Shown: one piece after another, positions 5,411-10,523 of the stretch
Numbering within the stretch: position 1 is the first letter of the stretch
Layout of the letters: each line of letters opens with the position of its first letter
Origin: Rhodocyclales bacterium
GTDB lineage: Bacteria > Pseudomonadota > Gammaproteobacteria > Burkholderiales > Rhodocyclaceae
Assembly: GCA_021413665.1 (NCBI GenBank)
Contig: JAIOPW010000291.1
Span: 1 to 10,523, forward strand
DNA length: 10,523 nucleotides
Direction: 5' to 3'
Translations under genes and position numbers: made by a program
The notes under the pieces: model-generated
What the model saw: the letters and a program-made list of their open reading frames with translations, nothing else
Database searches by the model: none
Told to the model about the DNA's origin: nothing

Positions 5411-7123
5411 ATGACCGAACCAGCCAAGCACCACCGCCTGCGCTACGGCGAGTTCCTCAGTGCCGTGCGCGTCAAGCAGCGCCGCGTCAGCTACAAGGAC
5501 GTGCATGCCGATGCGGGGCGCAGGCCCCGTACCGGCAACCTGCGCCTGATCGACGTGCACCGGTTGCTGACACCCTATGTCAGCGTGCGCTTCCTGGACC
5601 AGTTGCGCGCGGTGGTGCCGCTGGCCGTGTTCCTCGCCCTGTTCCAGATCGTCGCGCTGCGCGCCGACGTCCAGCAAGGGGAGCTGATCGCATTCGGCAT
5701 GATCGCGGTGATGGTGGGGCTGATGCTGTTCATGGATGGCGTCAGATACGGCCTGATGCCATTTTCGGAGAGCATCGGCTTCAATCTGCCCAATCGCGGG
5801 ACACCGGCCGTGGTGCTCGGTTTTGCATTTCTTCTCGGCGGCATTGCGACCTTCGCCGAGCCGGCCATCGGCGCGCTGCGTGCGGCGGGCAGCGGTGTCG
5901 ACCCGCTGCGTGCGCCCTGGCTGCACTTGCTGCTGACCCGTTACCCCGACCGGCTGGTGTTGGCGGTCGGCATCGGCGTCGGCCTTGCCGTGGTGGTCGG
6001 CATGCTGCGCTATTTCTTCGGCTGGCGCATGAAGACCCTGGTGATCGCGACCCTGGTTCCCTGCCTGGCATTGACCACCTATGCCGGCTTCGATCCGCGC
6101 CTGGCGCCGATCATCGGCCTGGCTTGGGATTGCGGCGCCATCACCACCGGCCCGGTGACGGTGCCGCTGGTGCTGGCGCTGGGCATCGGCGTTGCCGCCG
6201 CCGCCGGCCAGGAGGACAACCCGCTGGCCGGGTTCGGCATCGTTACCCTCGCCTCGCTGTTCCCTGCCTTTGCGGTGATCCTGGTCGGCATCGGCCTGGT
6301 CGCCGAAGTGCCCGATCCGGCCGCCCTGCCGCCAATAGTCGGCGCTGGCGACACGGCGGCGTGGTGGGAGCAGACGCCTGTCGCCGAATTTGTCGCGGCC
6401 GTGCGCGCCATTGGCCCGCTGATTCTGCTGCTCTGGCTGGTGCAGCGCTTCGTCGTGGGCGAGTCAGTCAAACAGCGCAACATCATCGGCTACGGAGTGG
6501 TGGTGGCGGTACTGGGCATGGCATTGTTCAACCTCGGCCTCAGCGTCGGCCTGATTCCCCTGGGCAACCAGGCTGGCGCCACCGTGCCGGTGGCGTTCAG
6601 CGCGAGTGCCGACGGTGCTGCGCTCTATTCCTTCCCGGTCGGCATCGGCTTGACGCTGGTTTTTGCGATCATCCTGGGATATGGGGCAACGGTGGCCGAG
6701 CCGGCGCTGAATGCCATGGGCGTGACGGTGGAGAACCTCACAGACGGCGCGTTTCCCAAGCAGTTGCTGATCCAGGCCGTGGCCGTGGGCGTCGCGCTGG
6801 GCATTGCGCTGGGTGTGGCGAAGATCGTATTCGGCTGGTCGATGTTGCCCTTGCTGCTGGGCGGTTACAGCCTGGCATTGGCGGGCACGCTGTGGTCCAG
6901 CGAAGAGTATGTGGCGCTGGCCTGGGACAGCGCCGGGGTCACCACCGGGCCGGTGACGGTGCCGCTGGTGCTGGCGCTTGGCCTTGGTTTGGGGCAGGCA
7001 GTGGGTGCGGCGGAAGGATTCGGCATCCTTGCCATGGCCTCCTTCGGGCCGATCGTCTCGGTATTGCTGGTGGGCGTCTGGATACGCAGCCGCGCGGCGA
7101 TCGCCGCGCGCGAACAGGGGTAG
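5411..7123 (+). CDS. DUF1538 membrane protein, two tandem DUF1538 repeats (putative cation/proton antiporter)
   Basis: Polytopic membrane protein of 570 residues made of two related halves. Both carry a near-identical motif: WDCGAITTGPVTVPLVLALG (239-258) and WDSAGVTTGPVTVPLVLALG (505-524). Each half also has a GLxPxxxxxG helix (GLMPFSESIG and GLIPLGNQAG) and an AEPA element (FAEPAIGAL and VAEPALNAM). The first 40 residues are basic and cytoplasmic. DUF1538 is poorly described; from memory, a two-gene DUF1538 pair (UmpAB) from a halophilic Halomonas was reported as a Na+(Li+,K+)/H+ antiporter, and this gene looks like a fused version of such a pair. Cation transport is therefore plausible but unproven. 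ATG 5411 is chosen over 5354, which lies upstream of the likely promoter; it has no good ribosome-binding site. A PII-like gene starts 4 bp after the stop. Confidence 0.88.
   Translation: MTEPAKHHRLRYGEFLSAVRVKQRRVSYKDVHADAGRRPRTGNLRLIDVHRLLTPYVSVRFLDQLRAVVPLAVFLALFQIVALRADVQQGELIAFGMIAVMVGLMLFMDGVRYGLMPFSESIGFNLPNRGTPAVVLGFAFLLGGIATFAEPAIGALRAAGSGVDPLRAPWLHLLLTRYPDRLVLAVGIGVGLAVVVGMLRYFFGWRMKTLVIATLVPCLALTTYAGFDPRLAPIIGLAWDCGAITTGPVTVPLVLALGIGVAAAAGQEDNPLAGFGIVTLASLFPAFAVILVGIGLVAEVPDPAALPPIVGAGDTAAWWEQTPVAEFVAAVRAIGPLILLLWLVQRFVVGESVKQRNIIGYGVVVAVLGMALFNLGLSVGLIPLGNQAGATVPVAFSASADGAALYSFPVGIGLTLVFAIILGYGATVAEPALNAMGVTVENLTDGAFPKQLLIQAVAVGVALGIALGVAKIVFGWSMLPLLLGGYSLALAGTLWSSEEYVALAWDSAGVTTGPVTVPLVLALGLGLGQAVGAAEGFGILAMASFGPIVSVLLVGVWIRSRAAIAAREQG
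6143..6184 (+). repeat. Internal DNA repeat, copy 1, in the DUF1538 gene
   Basis: A 42-bp stretch encoding TTGPVTVPLVLALG (residues 245-258). By eye it matches the copy at 6941-6982 at 40 of 42 positions, 798 bp (266 codons) away and in the same frame. Confidence 0.8.
6941..6982 (+). repeat. Internal DNA repeat, copy 2, in the DUF1538 gene
   Basis: The second copy, encoding the same 14 residues (511-524). The two differences from copy 1 are both silent third-position changes. The flanking sequence is much more diverged. Confidence 0.8.
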
Positions 7124-7127
7124 CGCA

Positions 7128-7499
7128 ATGAAGCAACGTGACGAAATAGTGGTGCTGACCGATGCCGTGCTGATCACCTGCATAGTGCAGCGCGGCGTGG
7201 CGGATACCGTGGTCGATGCGGCGACCGAAGCGGGCGCGCAGGGTGCGACGATCTTCTATGCGCGCGGCACGGGGGTGCGGCAAAAGCACCTGGGCGTGCT
7301 CGGCATAACGGTCAATGCCGAGAAGGAAGTCATCTACATCGTTTCGCCGTCCGACCACGCCGACCATATTTTCGAGCGCGTATTCGTCGCCGCCAAGCTC
7401 GATACGCCGGGCATGGGCATGATCTACATGTCGCCGCTGGAAAAAATGGCGACCTACGTGCCGCCGGAAGTGGCGGCGCGTTTTGGCTACCATGACTGA
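7128..7499 (+). CDS. PII-like signalling protein (first of two), without a canonical T-loop
   Basis: Cytoplasmic PII-superfamily protein of 123 residues. It keeps the ferredoxin-like pattern: first strand (AVLITCIVQRG, 13-23), helix (ADTVVDAATEAGAQGATIF), T-loop region starting ARGTG, strand EKEVIYIVSP (65-74), helix HADHIFERVFVAAKLD and B-loop-like TPGMGMIYM (93-101), where GlnB has GxGxIF. The T-loop is about five residues shorter than in GlnB and lacks the uridylylated Tyr51, so it is not an ordinary nitrogen regulator of the glutamine cycle. PII-type proteins commonly bind nucleotides and plug or gate membrane partners; here the partner is presumably the DUF1538 protein, which ends 4 bp upstream. 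AGGGG lies 7 nt before the ATG. The end overlaps the next gene by 8 bp. The ligand is unknown. Confidence 0.88.
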   Translation: MKQRDEIVVLTDAVLITCIVQRGVADTVVDAATEAGAQGATIFYARGTGVRQKHLGVLGITVNAEKEVIYIVSPSDHADHIFERVFVAAKLDTPGMGMIYMSPLEKMATYVPPEVAARFGYHD

Positions 7500-7851
7500 T
7501 ACCGTCCTCCTGCCGCCGCTGCACGGCGACTATCGCGTCATCACCTGCATCATGCCCGCCGGGCGCGGTGCGGGAGTGCTCGAGGCTTTGCGCCGCGAAC
7601 TGGGCGTGGTCAGTGCCAGCATCCACCACGCGCGCGGAATCGGCACGCAAAGCCTGCGCCATCGGGTGTATTCGGACGAAAAGCAGGTGCTGACCGCAGT
7701 GGTCGAGGCGGGACAGGGCGATGCGGTGTTCGAACTGATCTACTTTGCGGCCGGACTCGATGCGCCGCATGCCGGCATGGTGATGATGGGCCACGCCTTC
7801 CGTGCCGCCGGCCTGGCGCCGCTGCCAGTGGTGGCAGAAGACGTGCAGTAG
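7492..7851 (+). CDS. PII-like protein (second, more diverged paralogue)
   Basis: Small cytoplasmic protein of 119 residues, recognisable as a paralogue of its neighbour. Shared marks are VITCIMPAG (16-24; LITCIVQRG in the first), ARGIG (48-52), then KQVLTAVVEAGQGDAVFELIYFAAGLDAP, and GMVMM (95-99) where the first has GMIYM. The T-loop region is further shortened (GIGTQSLRHRVYSDEK) and the B-loop glycine pattern is weaker (APHAGMVMM), so nucleotide binding is less certain. It may form a heterotrimer with the first protein or have specialised to another ligand; both are inference. It has a long N-terminal extension (MTDTVLLPPLHGDY) before strand 1. ATG 7492 overlaps the first gene by 8 bp and lacks a strong ribosome-binding site, which suggests translational coupling. 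I cannot name a specific subfamily. Confidence 0.78.
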   Translation: MTDTVLLPPLHGDYRVITCIMPAGRGAGVLEALRRELGVVSASIHHARGIGTQSLRHRVYSDEKQVLTAVVEAGQGDAVFELIYFAAGLDAPHAGMVMMGHAFRAAGLAPLPVVAEDVQ

Positions 7852-7884
7852 CGGCCGGCCAGGCCGACGAGTGCGCAGTGCGGC

Positions 7885-7893
7885 TGCTACAAT
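7885..7893 (+). promoter_or_regulatory. Probable extended -10 promoter (TGCTACAAT) of the nhaD-type gene
   Basis: A TGn extended -10 followed by TACAAT, in the 70-bp gap between the second PII-like gene and the antiporter. Transcription would start near 7900, giving a leader of about 22 nt. The -35 region is poor, as is common with extended -10 promoters. A 5-bp GC stem at 7852-7866 precedes it but has no T-run. Confidence 0.5.
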
Positions 7894-7908
7894 CCCGCGT
7901 CAAATCCA

Positions 7909-7915
7909 ATTGGAG
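7909..7915 (+). promoter_or_regulatory. Ribosome-binding site of the nhaD-type gene
   Basis: TTGGAGC, with GGAG 6 nt before ATG 7922. It fixes the start there rather than at in-frame codons further upstream that would run into the promoter and the PII-like gene. Confidence 0.6.
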
Positions 7916-7921
7916 CGACAG

Positions 7922-9319
7922 ATGAAAACTTCACGGCGTGCCATCCCTATCCGTGCCACAGGCGGCACAGTACTGGTAGTGGCTATTTTGCTTCTGTCGA
8001 CCAGCGTCGCCCATGCCGCCGGCGCGGCACCCGCACTGCTGGGCATCCCGATCGAATTCATCCTTTTCGCGCTGACTCTGCTCGGTGTCGCGCTGTTCCA
8101 CAACCAGACCTTCTATGTTGCCCTGACCGGCGTTGCCGCCGTGGCGATCTACAAGATCGCGGTGACCGGGTTCAAGACCGGCGCAGGTGTCACGGGTTTC
8201 GTCGGACACCTGGGCCACGAATGGGTGACCCTGGTCAATTTGTTCTGCCTGCTGATGGGTTTCGCCATCCTCGCGCGGCATTTCGAGAAAAGCCATGTGC
8301 CGGTGATATTGCCCAAGTACTTGCCCGACGATTGGAAGGGCCCCTTCGTCCTGCTGGTCATGGTGTGGACGATTTCCAGCTTCCTCGACAACATTGCGGC
8401 GGCCCTGATCGGCGGTGCCATGGCGCACCAGTTGTTCAAGGCCAAGGTGCATATCGGCTACCTTGCCGGCATCGTCGCCGCTTCGAACGCCGGCGGCGCT
8501 TTCTCGGTGGTCGGCGACACGACGACGACGCTGATGTGGATTGCCGGCGTGCGACCCGGGCAGGTGTTCGAGGCCGTCATCGCTTCTGCCGTTGCTCTCG
8601 TCATCTCCGGCTATTTCGCGGCAAAGCAGCAGCACGCCTATTCGCCCATACTCAAGAATTCCCATGCGCACACCAGCGTCGATTGGGGACGCATCTTCAT
8701 CGTCGGCCTGATCCTGGTGCTCGCGATGGTTACCAACATCGTGGTGAATTCGAAGTACCCGGCCCAGGCCGACCTGTTCCCCTTCCTCGGCGTCGCGGTA
8801 TGGGTTGCGATCCTGCTCACCATTCCGGTACGTCGCCACGACTGGGAGGTGTTGGGCGAATCGCTCAAGGGCAGCCTGTTCCTGGTCTTCCTCGTTACCA
8901 CTGCCTCGATGATGCCGGTCGAGTCCCTGCCGGCCGCTTCCTGGCAGACCGCCTTCGGCCTCGGTTTCGTCTCCGCGGTGTTCGACAACATTCCGTTGAC
9001 CGCGCTGGCCCTTAAACAGGATGGTTACGATTGGGGCTTCCTGGCCTTTGCCGTCGGCTACGGCGGGTCGATGATCTGGTTCGGCTCTTCGGCCGGTGTG
9101 GCGTTGTCCAACATGTATCCAGAGGCCAAGTCGGTCGGCCAGTGGCTGCGCCACGGCTGGCACGTCGCGCTGGCCTATGTGATCGGCTTTTTCTGCCTGC
9201 TGGCCCTGCTCGGCTGGCACCCGGAGCCGCTGAACAAGGGTGCCGCCCCGGCGGCCCCGGCGGCTGCCGTTGCTCCGGCGCCTGCTCCTGCCGCGGTCGG
9301 CGCGCCGGGCTACCAGTAA
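7922..9319 (+). CDS. nhaD: NhaD/ArsB-superfamily (ion transporter) permease, probable Na+/H+ antiporter
   Basis: Inner-membrane transporter of 465 residues from the ion transporter superfamily (NhaD, ArsB, SLC13/citrate). Two inverted-repeat marks are visible: FLDNIAAALIGGAM (154-167) with SNAGGAFSVVGDTTTTLMW (188-206), and FDNIPLTALAL (354-364) with GGSMIWFGSSAG (381-392). The Asp-Asn pairs and the GD-TTT loop are typical of NhaD antiporters. The convergent NhaR-type regulator supports sodium/proton exchange over citrate transport, although automatic annotation may say SLC13 or citrate transporter. The N-terminus looks like a cleavable signal peptide (TVLVVAILLLSTSVAHA, ending at residue 32). 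The C-terminus has an Ala/Pro-rich tail (441-464). It has its own likely promoter and Shine-Dalgarno element; its stop is 4 bp from the nhaR stop. Family assignment is firm, substrate moderately so. Confidence 0.85.
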   Translation: MKTSRRAIPIRATGGTVLVVAILLLSTSVAHAAGAAPALLGIPIEFILFALTLLGVALFHNQTFYVALTGVAAVAIYKIAVTGFKTGAGVTGFVGHLGHEWVTLVNLFCLLMGFAILARHFEKSHVPVILPKYLPDDWKGPFVLLVMVWTISSFLDNIAAALIGGAMAHQLFKAKVHIGYLAGIVAASNAGGAFSVVGDTTTTLMWIAGVRPGQVFEAVIASAVALVISGYFAAKQQHAYSPILKNSHAHTSVDWGRIFIVGLILVLAMVTNIVVNSKYPAQADLFPFLGVAVWVAILLTIPVRRHDWEVLGESLKGSLFLVFLVTTASMMPVESLPAASWQTAFGLGFVSAVFDNIPLTALALKQDGYDWGFLAFAVGYGGSMIWFGSSAGVALSNMYPEAKSVGQWLRHGWHVALAYVIGFFCLLALLGWHPEPLNKGAAPAAPAAAVAPAPAPAAVGAPGYQ

Positions 9320-9323
9320 GCCG

Positions 9324-10235
9324 TCAAGCCGCCCGCGGGCTCCAGCTCACCGGCGCGTTGCGGATGGCTTCCACCGCCGGATGGCGGATGCGCCGCTCGT
9401 TCGAGATCGCGTAGTACTGTTCCTTCACCTCGTCCAGCACGCCGACCGGCTCGGCACCCAGTTGTGCGGCGATGTCCGTGCCCAGTACCGAAGGTGCCGG
9501 GAACAGGCCGAGGCCGGCGCGGCCGAAGGTGGTCAGCAGTGCGCTGTCCTCGAATTCGCCGACGATCAGCGGCGCCACGTCATGGCTTTCCAGCCAGCGC
9601 TCGATCTGGCCGCGCAGTGCGTTGCCGCGCGTCGGCAGCAGCATCGGCGCGCCGCCGAGGTTGCCCGGAAAGCCTTTGCGATAGCGTTTGGCCAGGTCCG
9701 GCGTGGCGAACAGCGTGATCTCGAATTCACCCAGCGGATGGCTGAAAACCTTGAGGTTGCCGCCATGCGGCGCCGGCCGGTCGGTCAGAACCACGTCCAG
9801 CCGGTGCAGGGCGAGTTCGGCGAGCAGTGTGTCGAATTCGCCTTCGCGGCAGACCAGGCGTACCTGCTGCGGCAGGTGGAAGACGACTTCCATCAGGCGG
9901 AAGGCGATCAGTTTGGGCAAGGCATCCGAGATTCCGACGGCAAGGCGCAGTGTGTTGCCGGCATCGTTCTCGCGCAGCGCGGCACCCATGTGCTCGCCGA
10001 GCTGGAAGATCTGGTCGGCGTAACCGAGGGCGAGGCGTCCGGCTTCGGTCGGCACCAGGCGGCGGCCCTGCGGCGCCAGCAGCGCCTTGCCCATCGCCTG
10101 TTCGAGCTGGGCGATCTGCACGCTGATGGTCTGCACCGCGACGCCGAGACGGCGCGCCGCGCGCGTCACGCTGCCTTCCCGGGCGACGACCCAGAAGTAG
10201 CGCAGGTGGTGGTAGTTGAGCGCGGCGGATTTCAT
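9324..10235 (-). CDS. nhaR: NhaR-type LysR-family transcriptional regulator
   Basis: LysR-type regulator of 303 residues. The winged-helix domain (about 6-65) begins LNYHHLRYFWVVAREGSVTRAARRL and continues VQTISVQIAQLEQ, closely following E. coli NhaR (NYNHLYYFW, EGSV, PQTITGQIRALEE). Other shared blocks include YADQIF (72-77), RLAVGISDALPKLI, VGEFEDSALLTTFGRAGLGLF and the C-terminal EQYYAISNERRIRHPAVEAI (EEYHAIFAERMIQHPAVQRI in NhaR). NhaR activates nhaA in response to Na+; here the obvious target is the convergent nhaD-type gene and perhaps the DUF1538-PII operon. ATG 10235 matches the NhaR N-terminus and has no ribosome-binding site: a perfect palindrome occupies the bases just upstream. 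The reading frame stays open upstream of 10235, but that extension resembles no regulator. Confidence 0.93.
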   Translation of the reverse strand: MKSAALNYHHLRYFWVVAREGSVTRAARRLGVAVQTISVQIAQLEQAMGKALLAPQGRRLVPTEAGRLALGYADQIFQLGEHMGAALRENDAGNTLRLAVGISDALPKLIAFRLMEVVFHLPQQVRLVCREGEFDTLLAELALHRLDVVLTDRPAPHGGNLKVFSHPLGEFEITLFATPDLAKRYRKGFPGNLGGAPMLLPTRGNALRGQIERWLESHDVAPLIVGEFEDSALLTTFGRAGLGLFPAPSVLGTDIAAQLGAEPVGVLDEVKEQYYAISNERRIRHPAVEAIRNAPVSWSPRAA

Positions 10236-10254
10236 GTTTCGTATTTTACGAAAC
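10236..10254. promoter_or_regulatory. Perfect palindrome abutting the nhaR start: likely LysR-type operator
   Basis: GTTTCGTA-TTT-TACGAAAC: 8-bp arms around a 3-bp centre, touching the first base of the nhaR start codon. It contains a T-N11-A core (T10239, A10251), the LysR-type recognition pattern. Bound protein here would block nhaR expression, fitting negative autoregulation. In RNA the arms could also form a hairpin that hides the start codon. Confidence 0.55.
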
Positions 10255-10404
10255 AATACTAATGTTTTATTCGGTTTGTCGGAAGCTTGAATTTTCGTAG
10301 AATCGCTGCATCTAAGCTTGCGCACCTGGAACGAACGGCGACGTGCCTTTCGTTGACTGCGGTGCGAGGCTAGACTCTGGAAAGTCCTGATCGGGAGAAC
10401 CACA
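10255..10404. other. Intergenic region between nhaR and htpX with candidate promoters
   Basis: A divergent control region that is visibly more AT-rich on its nhaR side. It holds TTTCGTA again at 10293-10299 and TTTCGTT at 10348-10354. Two plus-strand -10 candidates are TAGAAT (10298-10303, with TTGTCG at 10276-10281 as a possible -35) and TAGACT (10371-10376). Two AAGCTTG heptamers start at 10283 and 10314. No open reading frame or RNA gene is evident. Confidence 0.4.
10371..10376 (+). promoter_or_regulatory. Possible -10 element (TAGACT) of htpX
   Basis: TAGACT in the context GAGGCTAGACTCTGG, 28 nt before the htpX start codon. TTGACT at 10353-10358 is only 12 bp upstream, too close for an ordinary sigma70 -35, so the -35 is unresolved. 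Confidence 0.3.
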
Positions 10405-10523
10405 ATGAAACGCATCGTACTGTTTCTCGTCACCAACCTTGCCGTGATGCTGGTGCTGTCCATCGCCGCCAGCGTGCTGGGAGTGAACAGGTACCTGACC
10501 GCCAACGGCCTCGACATGGGCAC
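10405..10523 (+). CDS. htpX: HtpX membrane zinc metalloprotease, N-terminal part (runs off the right edge)
   Basis: The first 39 codons of an HtpX-type M48 protease, an inner-membrane, heat- and envelope-stress-linked enzyme that cleaves misfolded membrane proteins. The N-terminus MKRIVLFLVTNLAVMLVL matches the HtpX signature (E. coli MMRIALFLLTNLAVMVVF), followed by SIAASVLGVNRYLTANGLDMG, as in betaproteobacterial members. Only the first membrane helix is visible; the HEISH zinc site is outside the window. GGGAG lies 7 nt before ATG 10405. It is divergent from nhaR across a 169-bp gap, so shared control with NhaR is conceivable but not shown. Confidence 0.87.
   Translation, partial: MKRIVLFLVTNLAVMLVLSIAASVLGVNRYLTANGLDMG

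Noticed and set aside
7128..7499. Calling the first PII-like gene glnB or glnK
   Set aside because: The T-loop is shortened, Tyr51 is absent, and there is no amtB or nitrogen gene nearby; the context is cation transport.
7822..7837. Inverted repeat CTGCCA-gtgg-TGGCAG at the end of the second PII-like gene as an operator or terminator
   Set aside because: It lies within coding sequence, is short, is not followed by a T-run and has no partner elsewhere in the window.
7852..7866. Hairpin CGGCC-N5-GGCCG after the second PII-like gene as a terminator
   Set aside because: The stem is only 5 bp and no T-run follows; in GC-rich DNA such stems are common by chance.
7931..9220. Minus-strand open frame (429 codons) opposite the nhaD-type gene
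   Set aside because: Highly charged low-complexity translation, antisense to a clear membrane transporter; no motif and no start signal.
9331..9340. Palindrome GCCCGCGGGC near the convergent ends of nhaD and nhaR as a bidirectional terminator
   Set aside because: It lies inside the nhaR coding end, has no loop and no T-run on either strand.
9240..10262. Plus-strand open frame (340 codons) opposite nhaR
   Set aside because: It covers the whole nhaR gene in antisense, and its Gln/Arg/Ala-rich composition is typical of a shadow frame.
1..10523. Mobile elements, integrase sites, tRNA genes or CRISPR arrays
   Set aside because: I saw no transposase or integrase motif, no regularly spaced repeats with spacers, no tRNA-like fold and no target-site duplications on reading both strands.

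Overview
The window is visibly GC-rich, gene-dense DNA from a Gram-negative bacterium. The encoded families (a sphaeroides-heme-protein cytochrome cluster, NhaR, an NhaD-type antiporter, HtpX) and the codon use suggest a betaproteobacterium, plausibly Rhodocyclales. That placement is an inference from family resemblance, not a database result. I see no tRNA, rRNA, insertion sequence, integrase or CRISPR array; it reads as ordinary chromosome.

Left part, all minus strand, from 5325 down to 1. It starts with a KefB/KefC-type cation:proton antiporter (3607-5325). Next comes a five-gene operon: SHP-type monoheme cytochrome c (DUF1924), diheme cytochrome c (DHC), membrane cytochrome b, OmpR-type response regulator and sensor histidine kinase. 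These genes are joined by a 13-bp gap, two ATGA overlaps and one 20-bp overlap, so they should be one transcript. A PmrA/QseB-like direct repeat (CTTAAG-N5-TTTAAG) lies just before the operon and may be the regulator's own operator. After 48 bp comes the 5' end of a P2-type cation ATPase that leaves the window.

Right part, plus strand. Divergent from the antiporter gene is a two-repeat DUF1538 membrane protein (5411-7123), followed within 4 bp by a PII-like protein (7128-7499), which overlaps a second PII-like protein by 8 bp (7492-7851). After 70 bp with its own likely promoter comes an NhaD/ArsB-superfamily antiporter (7922-9319). Converging on it, with a 4-bp gap, is a LysR regulator closely resembling NhaR (9324-10235, minus). 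A 169-bp regulatory region, with a perfect palindrome touching the nhaR start codon, separates it from htpX (10405 to the window edge).

Taken together, four different cation-transport families (P-type ATPase, CPA2/Kef, DUF1538, NhaD) sit in about 10 kb with an NhaR-type sensor. The most interesting unit is DUF1538 - PII-like - PII-like - NhaD - NhaR. It looks like a sodium/proton homeostasis module in which two divergent PII-like proteins could gate a transporter in response to a cytoplasmic ligand. The second notable unit is the SHP-DHC-cytochrome b chain tied translationally to its own two-component system.
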